NCBI GenBank assembly: GCA_021851335.1
Contig: JAJZEA010000008.1
Coordinates: 24,518 to 88,517 of the forward strand
Direction: 5' to 3'
Length of the DNA: 64,000 nucleotides
Source of the DNA: Acidobacteriota bacterium
Lineage (GTDB): Bacteria > Acidobacteriota > Terriglobia > Terriglobales > Acidobacteriaceae
Shown here piece after piece: positions 52,257-61,787 of the stretch; position 1 is the stretch's first letter, and each line of letters begins with the position of its first letter. The notes under the pieces are model-generated. The model did no database searches. It saw nothing but the letters and a program-made list of their open reading frames with translations, and was not told the DNA's origin. Position numbers and translations under genes: made by a program.

Positions 52257-55067
52257 ATGAAGCTACCGGGATCTGCATCGATTGCTCAACCGGCCTGCGG
52301 GTCGCGTGGGCTGTTGGCGGCGAGTGGGAACAGCTTTTCTGCGCGCGCCTTTGCGGCGATATTGTTGGCCATGGTCTGCGGGGCCATGGCCTGTGGACGG
52401 CTGCCCGCTGAGCAAGCGCAGGCTGGAATTCAGGCCGGAATGCAGGCCGGATTTGTGGCAACACTGCCCGACGGTCGGGAGATTCATCCCGTGGGCAACT
52501 GGATTCCGCTGGCTCCCTACCCGTTTGCGCTGGCAGTGCGGCCGGATGGCGGGCAGATTGCGATTCCTTCCATTGGATTTCCATTTGCGCTGAACGTTGT
52601 CACCGACCCGAGGAGTGATGCTCCCACGGTGCATCAAATGCCAGCCGGAAGCGCAAACGACGCGTCCATGGCCGTCCATGCCGGACTTGCGTATTCGCGC
52701 GATGGCAGGCTGCTGTATGTCGCGACGGGCGACTCGGGCAGGCTTCGCAGCTATCGCACGAGCGACTGGAAGATGACGGGCGAGGCATCGCTCGACGGGC
52801 CGGTGCGTGAGGCGAATGGCAAGGTTGCGGCGGCGAGCGGAAGCTTTGCGGCAGCGGTCATTGTTTCGCCGGATGGCAGGACGTTGTTTGTGCTGGATCA
52901 GGGAAACTGGCGCATCGTGCTGCTGGATGCCGCTACGTTGCACCGGATCGCAAGTGTTCCCACGGGAGCCTATCCGTTCGCAATGGCGCTGTCGCCGGAT
53001 GGCAGACGGTTATACGTGACCAACACGGGTTTGTTCGAGTACAGGCTGATTCCGGGTGCCGATCCGCGCAATCATCCGCTGACGACGGGACTGCACTTTC
53101 CGCCCTTTGGGTATCCTTCGCGGGTGGCGCGGGACGGCGCGACGGTGGAAGGCAAGTCCGTACCCGGCCTGGGCGATGAGAACTCGGCGCGTGGCAGTTC
53201 GCTGTGGACCTATGAGATTGGCGACCGTGAGCGTCCGGCAGTGAAGGCGAAGCTGCGGGTCGGAGCCAAGATCAGCGAGGTACCGGGTGGCATCGTCGGC
53301 GGCGCGGCGCCGACCGGGGTGGCCGCTTCGTCGGATGCGGTCTATGTGGCGCTGGCGCATGAGGATGAACTGGTGAAGATCAGCCCGGATGGAGCGCGGG
53401 TGCTGAGCCAGATGGAGCTGTCGCCGTTTACAGGTGAGCGCTTTGAGGATCGCGCCGGGCGGCCGCTGCGCGGGGTGATGCCGAGCGGAGTGGCGATTGG
53501 CAACGGGCGAGTTTATGTGACGGAGTCAGGCATCAACGCCGTTGCCGTGCTCGATGCGGCGTCGCTTGGGGTCATCGAGCAGATTCCTGTGGGATGGAAT
53601 CCGACGGCGGTGGCGCTCTCTGCCGATGGAGCGACGCTGTACGTCGTCAACACCAAGGGCAAAGGAACGGGGCCGAATGGAGGCAGTGGGCACGCTCCGC
53701 ATACGCCGACGTATATCGGTTCGCTGGAACGAGGCAGCCTGAGCGTGATTCCGCTGCATTCCCTGCCCCCGGCGCAGGCGCTGACGCAGAGCGTGCTCGA
53801 CGGGAATATGGCGGACCTCGTGCATCGTCCAGCGCTTCCGCATCTGCGGCATTGCTTCCTGATGATTCGCGAGAACCGGACCTATGATGAGATGCTCGGC
53901 GACCTGACGGGAGCGAACGGCGACGCGTCTCTGGCGCGGTACGGGATGAATGGTTGGGCGGAAGAGAGCCGCGAGGCGACGCATCTGCGCGTTACGCCGA
54001 ATCTGCACGCGCTGGTTGCGCACTTTGCGACGAGCGACAACTATTTTGTCGATTCCGATGTCTCCGCCGATGGACACCGCTGGGCGATGGGCATTCGCCC
54101 GACGCCGTTTTTTGAGACGGCATGGACCTCGAACTATGGCGGACGAAGGACGGGCAACTCGACTGCGACTGTGCCGGGCCGTCGCGCACCCTTTGGCGGC
54201 GACGATGGTGCGATGCCGGAAGATGAGCCGGAGTTTGGCTCGCTGTGGGAGCATGTGGCAGCGAGCGGCAAAGGCATTCTGAACTATGGGGAGGGCCTGG
54301 AGATCGAAGGCAACGACGAGCTGCCGGGGACGCAGCCCGAGGGTCAGCGACTGTTCCTGAATGCGCCGTTGCCGGAGCCGGTCTTTGAGTCCACCGATCG
54401 CCGCTACCCCACCTTCAATCTGGGCATTCCGGACCAGTTTCGCGTGCGCGAGTTCGAGCGCGATTTTCAACGCAGACTCGCCACCGGCAAAGTTCCCGGG
54501 CTGATCGTCATCCGCCTGCCGGACGATCACACAGCGAACCCGCGACCGCGCGATGGCTACCCGTATCGCGCTTCGTATGTGGCCGACAACGATCTGGCGA
54601 CCGGAGAGATCATCGCGTTTCTGTCACGAACGCGGATTTGGAACAGCTCGGCGGTGTTTGTGACCGAAGACGATGCGCAGGGCGGCGTGGACCATGTGGA
54701 TGCGCATCGCAGCGTGCTGCTGGTGGCCAGCCCATGGGTGAGGCCCGGCGCGGTCTCGCATCAGCACACGAGCATGGGATCGATTACGCGCACGATGGAC
54801 GAGCTGCTGGGCCTTGGACCGCTCAATCTGGAGGATGCACTGGCGGGTGAGATGACCGGCATCTTTGACAGGCAACTCCATCCTGAGCCATTTGCAGCGC
54901 AACCCTCCGACTCGCGCGTCTTCGACCCGATGGCCGCACGCCTTGCGCAGCCGAAGAGCCGGCGAGCTGCGGCGGAGTTGCTCGATATGGACAATGCGGA
55001 AGCGATTCGAAAGCAGATGGCGAAAAGCGCTGGCAAGCTGAGCAGACCCGTGGATGGGAAGCCGTAG
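52257..55067 (+). CDS. YVTN beta-propeller/phosphoesterase fusion lipoprotein (paralogue 2)
   Basis: ATG after GGGAG gives 936 residues; the open frame extends 32 codons further up without a binding site. A long signal segment ends near VCGAMACG, a possible lipobox. Propeller repeats (RLLYVATGDSGRLRSY; RTLFVLDQGNWRIVLLD; ATLYVVNTKGKGTGPN) lead to the phosphoesterase domain with CFLMIRENRTYDEMLGDLTG, PDDHTAN and TEDDAQGGVDHVDAHRS. The three motifs match those of the paralogue at 15.9 kb, and NTKGKGTGPN mirrors TAKGKGTGPN there. It follows the TonB receptor gene in the same direction. The substrate is unknown; phosphate-ester release at the surface is a reasonable inference. Confidence 0.87.
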   Translation: MKLPGSASIAQPACGSRGLLAASGNSFSARAFAAILLAMVCGAMACGRLPAEQAQAGIQAGMQAGFVATLPDGREIHPVGNWIPLAPYPFALAVRPDGGQIAIPSIGFPFALNVVTDPRSDAPTVHQMPAGSANDASMAVHAGLAYSRDGRLLYVATGDSGRLRSYRTSDWKMTGEASLDGPVREANGKVAAASGSFAAAVIVSPDGRTLFVLDQGNWRIVLLDAATLHRIASVPTGAYPFAMALSPDGRRLYVTNTGLFEYRLIPGADPRNHPLTTGLHFPPFGYPSRVARDGATVEGKSVPGLGDENSARGSSLWTYEIGDRERPAVKAKLRVGAKISEVPGGIVGGAAPTGVAASSDAVYVALAHEDELVKISPDGARVLSQMELSPFTGERFEDRAGRPLRGVMPSGVAIGNGRVYVTESGINAVAVLDAASLGVIEQIPVGWNPTAVALSADGATLYVVNTKGKGTGPNGGSGHAPHTPTYIGSLERGSLSVIPLHSLPPAQALTQSVLDGNMADLVHRPALPHLRHCFLMIRENRTYDEMLGDLTGANGDASLARYGMNGWAEESREATHLRVTPNLHALVAHFATSDNYFVDSDVSADGHRWAMGIRPTPFFETAWTSNYGGRRTGNSTATVPGRRAPFGGDDGAMPEDEPEFGSLWEHVAASGKGILNYGEGLEIEGNDELPGTQPEGQRLFLNAPLPEPVFESTDRRYPTFNLGIPDQFRVREFERDFQRRLATGKVPGLIVIRLPDDHTANPRPRDGYPYRASYVADNDLATGEIIAFLSRTRIWNSSAVFVTEDDAQGGVDHVDAHRSVLLVASPWVRPGAVSHQHTSMGSITRTMDELLGLGPLNLEDALAGEMTGIFDRQLHPEPFAAQPSDSRVFDPMAARLAQPKSRRAAAELLDMDNAEAIRKQMAKSAGKLSRPVDGKP

Positions 55068-55115
55068 ACGACGCTCGATCTTCCGTTCAACGGGTTGTCC
55101 ATTTGATCAGAGTGC

Positions 55116-55179
55116 GCGGGAATGACAAACAAAAGACAGAAGCAGATTCCCTGCGGGAATGACAAACAAGAAAAGCAAC
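55116..55179. repeat. Dispersed hairpin repeat, copy B (tandem)
   Basis: Two units in tandem: a partial one (GCGGGAATGACAAACAAAAG and ACAGAA, 55116-55141) and a fuller one from 55142 with the ATTCCC-TGC-GGGAAT hairpin. 28 nt of the second are identical to copy A. It occupies most of the 120-nt gap between two convergent genes, the usual location for REP-like elements, and may act as a bidirectional terminator or mRNA-end stabiliser. Confidence 0.7.
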
Positions 55180-55189
55180 TTGGCCGCGA

Positions 55190-56272
55190 TTACGGTTTGA
55201 CCCAGATGGAGCCGACGCCGGTGGCGTCTTCGGTGTTGTCGATCTGGAGATTCATCGCTGCGCGGCGCTCAAAGATGACGCGACCGTGTGGCTCGTCAAA
55301 GACGACGCGACGGAAGAGCGTGAGGATGTTGGTGCCGACGACGCCGTCGGTGCGACGGCGGTCAGAGAACTCCGGGGTGGTGTGCATGAGGAAGACGGGA
55401 AGCTGCTGCATCTCGGTGTGGCCGATGAGGCAAAACGGCACGATGACCGACTGAAGACCGAAGATGCCGCCGATGCCGTACGCGGTGGCGGAGACGGTGG
55501 TGAGCGAACCCTTGCGCTCTGCATCGGTGATGTGGGATTTCTGAATGAAGTTGGCGTAGAGCATGACGGTGGCGTCGCTGCCGGTGTCGAGGTCAAGCAG
55601 CGCATATCGCTGGCGACGCTTGCCGGTGGCGAGTTCGACGGGGATGGCCATGGAGCCACCGCTGGAAGCAAGATCAAGGACTTCTCCGCTGCCGAGGTAG
55701 CTGAAGCCGCCGCGCGGGTGAAAGGTGATGAGGCGGTCGGCGAAGTCGATTTCAACGATGAACTGGTGGAGGAGTGGCAGGCCGAGGATGCCGTCGAGGT
55801 GGTGAACGTTGAGCAGCTCCAGGTTGTGCAGGTCGATGAGGGTCATGGAGCTGGCGATGGGGATGGCTCCGAGGCGAGCGTCGAGGTTCTGCGCAGCGGC
55901 GATGCGGACCTTGTCGTTGCCGTAGCCGACACCGCGTTGTTTGATGAGCAGGACCGACTGGATGCCAAGCTGCTGAGCGGTGGCGAGATCGAGGATATTG
56001 ACGCTGGAGCCGGTGTCAAAGAGGAAGACCATGCCGGGGTGGTTGTTGATGGTGAGGTTGAGGAAGATGTGGTCGTGGGAGTATTCAAAGGGAACGGTGA
56101 AGCTGTGATCGAAGCGTGGCGGGCCGTTGAAGATGGCCGCCGACCACGGAAAGGAGGACGCGGCAGCGAGAGCCGGAACAGCAAAGAGAAAAAGGCTGGC
56201 AAGGAGGGCCAGCGCGATCAGGATGCGGGTGAGGAAGGTTTGCAGCGAGGAAGTATGGACGCGAGTGAGCAT
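55190..56272 (-). CDS. Secreted aspartyl protease with two DTG motifs
   Basis: GGAGG 6 nt upstream of the ATG. The 360-residue protein has a signal peptide (ILIALALLASLFLFAVPALA) and two retropepsin-like halves, each with a catalytic-type triad: VFLFDTGSSVNIL (D86) and LLDLDTGSDATV (D229). 'LDGILGLPLLHQFIVEIDFADRLI' and 'TDGVVGTNILTLFRRVVFDEPHGRVIF' are the matching psi-loop regions, so the two DTG sites could pair as in pepsin. Single-chain two-domain enzymes of this kind occur in several environmental phyla. It should act in the periplasm or outside. Convergent with the propeller/phosphoesterase gene. Confidence 0.85.
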   Translation of the reverse strand: MLTRVHTSSLQTFLTRILIALALLASLFLFAVPALAAASSFPWSAAIFNGPPRFDHSFTVPFEYSHDHIFLNLTINNHPGMVFLFDTGSSVNILDLATAQQLGIQSVLLIKQRGVGYGNDKVRIAAAQNLDARLGAIPIASSMTLIDLHNLELLNVHHLDGILGLPLLHQFIVEIDFADRLITFHPRGGFSYLGSGEVLDLASSGGSMAIPVELATGKRRQRYALLDLDTGSDATVMLYANFIQKSHITDAERKGSLTTVSATAYGIGGIFGLQSVIVPFCLIGHTEMQQLPVFLMHTTPEFSDRRRTDGVVGTNILTLFRRVVFDEPHGRVIFERRAAMNLQIDNTEDATGVGSIWVKP

Positions 56273-56420
56273 GAAGCACCTCCGCCTGATATTCCCAAAA
56301 ACAGCGTTGAGAATGGACGCGTCCCTGGGAATTGCGGATCAGTAGACACCCAAAGAGAGACGAATGCAAGGGAAAAATGAGGCCCGTGGCTGGGTTGGGC
56401 GATACGGGGCGTGAAACAGG

Positions 56421-57767
56421 TCAGGTGAGGCGGCGCGCTTCCCTGCTCCAGCGCGTGAGCAGTGTGACCGAGATGACGATGAGGGCGAGGGTGAGTCCGA
56501 TCCACAGGCCGTGGACGCCCTGGCGCAGGGGGAAGCAGAGAAGCAGGCCCAACGGCAGGCCGAGTATCCAGTAACCGACGAAGTTGGCGAACATGGGGAT
56601 GCGGGTTTCGCCGACGCCGCGGAGCGCTCCGGTGCAGATGGTCTGGATGCCGTCAAAGACCTGAAAGGCTGCGGCGATGAGCAGCAGCGAAGGACCGAGA
56701 GCGAGTACGCGCGGGTCGGCGGTATACAGCTCGATGAGCGGACGTGGAACGAGCAGGAAGACCAGCCCGGCGAGGAGCATGAAGGCTGTGCCGAGAGCCA
56801 GCGCGATCCAGGCGGCGCGGCGAGCGGCGGGAAAGCGTTTGGCGCCGATGGCGTGGCCCACGCTGACCGCGGCGGCTGAGGAGATGCCGAGCGGGACCAT
56901 GTAGGTGATGCTGGCGTAGTTGAGGGCGATCTGGTGCGTGGCAAGCGCGATGGGGTTGACCCATCCGGCGGCGAGTGTGGCGGTGTTCCAGGCGCCGACT
57001 TCGAGGGTGATTTGCCCGGCGGCGGGCAGGCCGAGGCGGATGAGCGAACGGATGCGCTGCCACTGGGGACCGGCCCAGTGATGAAAAAGCGGGTGGCCGC
57101 GGCGGCGTTCATAGCGCCAGGCAAAGGCCAGAAGCGAAAGCGCCATTCCGATGCGGGCGATGACGGTGGAGAGCGCGGAGCCACGCACGCCGAGAGCGGG
57201 AAATCCCCAGTGACCGTAGATGAGCAGCCAGTTCCCTGCCCAGTTGAGCAGATTGGCGAGGATGTAGGTGAGGGTGATGACCTTGACCTGGCCGACGCCC
57301 TGGAGGTAACGACGCGCGGCGCCGTAGATGAGCAGTGGAGGCAGGCTGAAGACGAGCACGCGCAGATAAGCCGCGGCGGGATGAGCAACCTCGGGCGCAA
57401 TGCCAAAGCGCGCGTATCCGAAGCTGGCCAGAAAGACGAGCAGCATGAGAATGGGCGCGATGCCGAGAGCGAGATAGATGCCCTGCGCGAGCCAGCGATG
57501 ACAGTCGTCGTGGTCGCCGCGACCGAAGGCCTGCGCGACAGCGGTATCGAGGCCGAGCAGCAGGCCGATGCCAAAGAGCGAAGGGATGTAAAAAACGGCG
57601 TTGCCGAGAGCGACCGCGCCGATCGAGTCCGGACCGAGACGGCCCACCATGATGGTATCGACGATGCCCTGCGCCATCCAGCCGAGTTCACTGAGAACGA
57701 CGGGGACGGCGAGACGGGTGAGCGCGGCGATCTCGCTCTTCCATTCTGCGCGGGAAGCGGTGGGCAT
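56421..57767 (-). CDS. MATE-family efflux transporter (NorM-like)
   Basis: This 448-residue protein has twelve predicted membrane helices in two homologous halves. 'VVLSELGWMAQGIVDTIMVGRLGPDSIGAVALGNAVF' and 'LGLDTAVAQAFGRGDHDD' in the first half and 'LGISSAAAVSVGHAIGAKRFPAA' in the second are the MATE signatures. These proteins export drugs or metabolites in exchange for sodium or protons. No clear ribosome binding site precedes the ATG. It lies about 150 nt upstream of the protease gene on the same strand, and a terminator separates it from the receptor gene before it. Confidence 0.94.
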   Translation of the reverse strand: MPTASRAEWKSEIAALTRLAVPVVLSELGWMAQGIVDTIMVGRLGPDSIGAVALGNAVFYIPSLFGIGLLLGLDTAVAQAFGRGDHDDCHRWLAQGIYLALGIAPILMLLVFLASFGYARFGIAPEVAHPAAAYLRVLVFSLPPLLIYGAARRYLQGVGQVKVITLTYILANLLNWAGNWLLIYGHWGFPALGVRGSALSTVIARIGMALSLLAFAWRYERRRGHPLFHHWAGPQWQRIRSLIRLGLPAAGQITLEVGAWNTATLAAGWVNPIALATHQIALNYASITYMVPLGISSAAAVSVGHAIGAKRFPAARRAAWIALALGTAFMLLAGLVFLLVPRPLIELYTADPRVLALGPSLLLIAAAFQVFDGIQTICTGALRGVGETRIPMFANFVGYWILGLPLGLLLCFPLRQGVHGLWIGLTLALIVISVTLLTRWSREARRLT

Positions 57768-57806
57768 TTTTCTACTGTACCGGAAGTGAGCAGAGGGGAT
57801 TGCGCA

Positions 57807-57841
57807 AAAGAAAAGCGGTCTGCGAATGAGCAGCAGACCGC
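57807..57841 (-). terminator. Rho-independent terminator after receptor 2
   Basis: On the minus strand GCGGTCTGC, a 9-nt loop and GCAGACCGC form a 9-bp perfect stem followed by TTTTCTTTT. It lies about 15 nt past the stop codon of the second receptor gene. Confidence 0.9.
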
Positions 57842-57856
57842 GAGAGCGAGGTTGAG

Positions 57857-60800
57857 CTAAAACTCGAAGCGAAGAGCAAACTGGATCTGACGTTCGCGGT
57901 AGATGGTGTTGCCGGCGGTGTTGGGGACGCTGAAGTTGCCGACGGCGTTGAGGACATTGCCGGTGACGTTGTAGGCGGTGGTGTTGACGCTGGTGAAGTT
58001 CTCGCGGTTAAAGAGGTTGAAGGCTTCGGTGAGCGCCTCCAGGCGATATTTTCCAGCGAAGAGCAGGCTGCGGGAGAGACGAAGATCAACGTCCTCGATG
58101 CGAGGCTGTTCCAGGGTGTTGCGTCCGGCGAGGATGAGAAAGTTGGCGCCACCGGAGCCGTTGAGAGACTGGCTGGCGCCGGGAACGGTCTTCACCTTGG
58201 TGTCGGTTCCGTTGACGCCGTAGGAGTATGGCAGGCCGGACTGCTCGGTGAAGATGGGTGAGACGAGCCAGCCGTTGGCGAGTTGGTTGAGCAGGCGGTT
58301 GTCGAGATGGACGGTTGGCTCCCAGACGAGGCTGCCGACGAATCGCTGCGGAATATTGGTGACGGATTTGCCGTAGTCGTAACGAACGGTGAAGGGATCG
58401 AAGGGATCGTTGGTGTCAGCGCCGGAGGTCTGGTTCTGACCATAGTCGAGCGCTTTGGAAAAGGTGTAGCTGAGCTGGAACTGGACGCCGTTGGAGAGGC
58501 GATGCTCGGCTTGAACCACGAGAGCGTTGTAGCTGCTGTTGATGTTGCTGACGATGGCGGTCATAGCCTGAAAGCTGGGGTTGAGCCGAGCTGAATAAAG
58601 CGGGAGCATGAAGGTCTGGCCGGCATATTTTCCACCGTTGATGGAGTAGGAGATGGTGGAGGTGGCGGGCGCGATATTGGTGTCGATGAAGTTGGGAAGC
58701 TGACGGCCGAGGCTCATGAGATAACTGACCGAGAGAACAGTGTTCCATCCGACTTCTCGCTGGATGGCGAGGTCGCCCTGCTGAATGGTGGGCGCGCGGA
58801 AGTTGGAGGCAAAGAAATCGATGCTGGGTGGCAAAGAGTTGGTGACGGAGGTGGCGATGGTTTTGGGATAGATGAGCGCGTTGGGGTTGAGCTGGCCGTT
58901 ATTGACTGGATTGAGCGTGTAGAGGAACTGAGAAGCAGAGGTTCCGGTGGAGGCGATGGCCTGATAGATGGTGCCATTGAGGACGCGACCGAAGAAGAGA
59001 CCGTAGCCGCCGCGGACGGAGGTTTTGCCGGTTTTGAATGGGTCCCAGTTGAAGCCAAAGCGCGGGCCGAAGTTGCGTTTGTCGGTGGGCAGCGATGCAG
59101 TCTGAGGAACGGCGGGATTGGGAATCTGAGCCGAGGGCAAAAGTTCCAGCTCATAGCGTAGGCCCATGTTGAGAGTGAGAAAGGGCGTAGCTTTCCAGTC
59201 GTCCTGGACGTAGAGGGCGATGTCATTGGTGTTGAGGCTGAAGGATGGTGTTCCGAAACCCTGCTGGTAGTTCTGATAGCAGGGAAAGGCGCCGGGTTTG
59301 TTGTCGCGCGTGGCGTCGCAACCGACTGTCGTCTGCCCCTGGGAGCGGGTGAATTCCGTGATGAAGTCGGCGATGTTGGCGAAGTTGTACGAGCCACCGC
59401 CGGCGTTGAGGAAGTTCGCCAGGTCGTTGACGTGGCGATAATCCATGCCGGTGTTGATGACCTGATTGCCGCGAACCCAGGTGAGGGTGTCGGAGAACTC
59501 GTTTTCGGTCTCCAGCGGATAGTCGGGCCGAGGCAGATAGGTTGGTTCGCCAAAGACGATGCCGCCGTCGTTGACAGCAATGGAAGGCGGAAATCCGTTG
59601 GGGCCGGTGAGAGGCTCGCCGGGTGCGGGATTCTGCGGAGTTTCGTAGTCAAATTCGCGCGTGTGCTGGAAGCGAGCCTGATTGCTGAGCGCGTTGTTGA
59701 GAAAGAGATTTTCGACGGCGTTGATGGTGTCAATTTTGACGAAATCATTGCCGAAGCTGGCGATGCCACGATTGACGACAGGGTTGGTCTGAACGCCGCC
59801 AGGTGAGTCCCAGCGCATACGGTTGTATTCGATCGATGCAGTATTGCGGTCGTTGATGGTCCAGTCAAGTTTGGGGAAGTTGATGATCTGGTCGCCGACG
59901 CGCGGGACGATGCCGGTGAGGCTGTTGAGGAACTGAACTCCGGCGTTGATCTGATTCTGGGTAAGCCCTCGGGAGAGCATGCAGCTCTCAGCGCTGACGC
60001 CTTTCACACAGATGTTCTGGGTGGGATCAGTGATGTTGAAAAAGGTAGGCTGTGCGGTGGCGACGCCGGGAAAGTTTCGCTGCTGCTGATCGTATGCGTA
60101 GAAGAAAAAGAGTTTGTCTTTGAGGATGGGACCGCCGAGGGTAAGTCCCCATTGGTGACGCTTGTCCTTGGGCTTGAGCGGTTCTTCGGTCACAGTCCCG
60201 GTGGATGCGCTGTAGACGCCGAGCTTGAAGAATGGATTGGTGGCGCCGAAGTCGTTGTCCCGGTAGTACCAGAAGGCGGAGCCGTGAAGAGTGTTGGTGC
60301 CGCTTTTGGTGACAGCGTTGATGACGCCGCCAGCAGCGCCGCCATACTGCGCGGTGTAGTTGGAGGTGTTGGTCTGAAACTCGCGAATGGCGGCCTGCGT
60401 GGTGGAGTAGCCGATCCGGGTGTAACCGCGTTCGACGGAAAAGAAGGCCTGATTGTCGTCAATGCCGTCAACGGTGTTGTTGTTCATGACGTTGGAGATG
60501 CCGCGGAAGCTGATGAGTCCGAATTGATTGGTGAGCGCAGCACCGGGAGTGAGCAAGGCAAAACTGGTCCAGCGACGCCCGTTGATGGGGAGATTGTCGA
60601 TGGATGTCTGGTTCACATTGGCGGAAAAATCAGCAGAGTTGGTATTGAGAACAGGAGGCTCGGCACTGACCGTAACGGTCTGCGCCTGACTGCCGACGGC
60701 GAGGCGCGGGTCAACTTCCGTGACACGTCCCACCTCGACGATGACATGATTGGCCTGATAGGAACTGAATCCCTGGGCATCGACGGTGATCGAGTAATCA

Positions 60801-61045
60801 CCGGGTGCGAGATGTTCAACGCGGTAGTATCCGCTGGCGTCCGTGACGACGGATTGGTCGGCGTTGGAGCCATTGTTGTGAATTCTGACGCTGGCACCGG
60901 AGACGACTGCGCCCTGAGTGTCGAAGATGTTGCCGCCGATGGCTCCATCGACGGTGGATTGGGCTTGGGCAACGATGCCACAGGCTATGAATGCAAAGAG
61001 CATGACTAAAGCTGCGAGATGGCGAAGAGAATAGCAGAGTGTCAA
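57857..61045 (-). CDS. Oar-like TonB-dependent outer-membrane receptor 2
   Basis: The longest open frame begins at ATG 31 codons upstream, but AGGAGG lies 5 nt before an in-frame TTG and the signal peptide starts there (LRHLAALVMLFAFIACGIVAQAQ), giving 1062 residues. A carboxypeptidase-regulatory-like domain (IGGNIFDTQGAVVSGASVRI...GYYRVEHLAPGDYSITV) is followed by the plug (ISFRGISNVMNNNTVDGIDDNQ; GGVINAVTKSGTNTLHGS) and a long barrel ending IQFALRFEF. It belongs to the same broad family as the receptor at 48.5 kb but is diverged. The ligand is unknown. A strong terminator follows. Confidence 0.92.
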   Translation of the reverse strand: MTLCYSLRHLAALVMLFAFIACGIVAQAQSTVDGAIGGNIFDTQGAVVSGASVRIHNNGSNADQSVVTDASGYYRVEHLAPGDYSITVDAQGFSSYQANHVIVEVGRVTEVDPRLAVGSQAQTVTVSAEPPVLNTNSADFSANVNQTSIDNLPINGRRWTSFALLTPGAALTNQFGLISFRGISNVMNNNTVDGIDDNQAFFSVERGYTRIGYSTTQAAIREFQTNTSNYTAQYGGAAGGVINAVTKSGTNTLHGSAFWYYRDNDFGATNPFFKLGVYSASTGTVTEEPLKPKDKRHQWGLTLGGPILKDKLFFFYAYDQQQRNFPGVATAQPTFFNITDPTQNICVKGVSAESCMLSRGLTQNQINAGVQFLNSLTGIVPRVGDQIINFPKLDWTINDRNTASIEYNRMRWDSPGGVQTNPVVNRGIASFGNDFVKIDTINAVENLFLNNALSNQARFQHTREFDYETPQNPAPGEPLTGPNGFPPSIAVNDGGIVFGEPTYLPRPDYPLETENEFSDTLTWVRGNQVINTGMDYRHVNDLANFLNAGGGSYNFANIADFITEFTRSQGQTTVGCDATRDNKPGAFPCYQNYQQGFGTPSFSLNTNDIALYVQDDWKATPFLTLNMGLRYELELLPSAQIPNPAVPQTASLPTDKRNFGPRFGFNWDPFKTGKTSVRGGYGLFFGRVLNGTIYQAIASTGTSASQFLYTLNPVNNGQLNPNALIYPKTIATSVTNSLPPSIDFFASNFRAPTIQQGDLAIQREVGWNTVLSVSYLMSLGRQLPNFIDTNIAPATSTISYSINGGKYAGQTFMLPLYSARLNPSFQAMTAIVSNINSSYNALVVQAEHRLSNGVQFQLSYTFSKALDYGQNQTSGADTNDPFDPFTVRYDYGKSVTNIPQRFVGSLVWEPTVHLDNRLLNQLANGWLVSPIFTEQSGLPYSYGVNGTDTKVKTVPGASQSLNGSGGANFLILAGRNTLEQPRIEDVDLRLSRSLLFAGKYRLEALTEAFNLFNRENFTSVNTTAYNVTGNVLNAVGNFSVPNTAGNTIYRERQIQFALRFEF

Positions 61046-61241
61046 AGATGCCTCCTGATGTGAAAACTGCAAAGCAGAAATGGGACAGCGAGCGTCATCA
61101 ACAATGGAATGACGATCTTCAAGATGAGGATTGAGCATCTTGATGATGCAGCAGATGAATTAAAGGAAGATCAATCGCATGGAGTGAAGCTGTGGAAAAA
61201 GAGGATTGATTACGAACCCATCAAAGTTGCTTTGACGTCAG

Positions 61242-61787
61242 TCAGTCGATGCGGGTGCAGGCGGCGCGGTCGGCAGCGGGCAACGCGGCGAGGTGGTCTT
61301 CGATGGCGAGTTGCGTGATGGGATGGATGAGAGTGGGTGCGATCTCTGACAGCGGCAAAAGTACGAAAGCGCGCGCGGTGAAGCGCGGATGAGGCAATGT
61401 GAGCGCGGGCGTGGAGAGCACGAGATCGTCGAAGAGGATGAGATCGAGATCCAGGGAACGCGGACGGTTGCGCAGTACGGTCTGGCTGCCGGATCGGTTG
61501 CGACCAAAGGAGAGTTCGATGCGCAGGAGATTTTCCAGCAGCAGGGCGGGAGAAAGCGTCGTGTGGAGCTGCACGACGGCGTTGTGGAACCAGGGCTGAT
61601 CGGCGTAGCCGACCGGTGGTGTGAGCCAGATGGAGGATGCTGCACGAACCGCACCGAGCAGGCGCAGGCGTTCGATAGCGGCGCTGAGGGTGTGAGCGGG
61701 GGAGCCAGCGGGAGAATCCATGTTGGCGCCCAGGGCAATGGTGGCGAGATGGCCGGGCTGGGAGAGTGGTAGGGATGGCTGGCTCAT
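61242..61787 (-). CDS. folK: 6-hydroxymethyl-7,8-dihydropterin pyrophosphokinase
   Basis: HPPK transfers pyrophosphate from ATP to the pterin in folate synthesis. The ATG overlaps the stop of the upstream CorC/HlyC-type gene as ATGA and gives 181 residues; the longer open frame is a shadow. Signatures are 'ATIALGANMDSPAG', 'TPPVGYADQPWFHNAVVQLHT', 'GRNRSGSQTVLRNRPRSLDLDLILFDD' with the Mg-binding Asp pair, and 'LPHPRFTARAFVLLPLSEIAP'. The N-terminal ten residues are variable. No other folate gene is adjacent. Confidence 0.95.
   Translation of the reverse strand: MSQPSLPLSQPGHLATIALGANMDSPAGSPAHTLSAAIERLRLLGAVRAASSIWLTPPVGYADQPWFHNAVVQLHTTLSPALLLENLLRIELSFGRNRSGSQTVLRNRPRSLDLDLILFDDLVLSTPALTLPHPRFTARAFVLLPLSEIAPTLIHPITQLAIEDHLAALPAADRAACTRID

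Noticed and set aside
55286..56380. 364-codon plus-strand frame opposite the aspartyl protease
   Set aside because: Low-complexity Val/Glu/Asp/Gly product with no motifs; the minus strand encodes a protease with signal peptide and two DTG sites.
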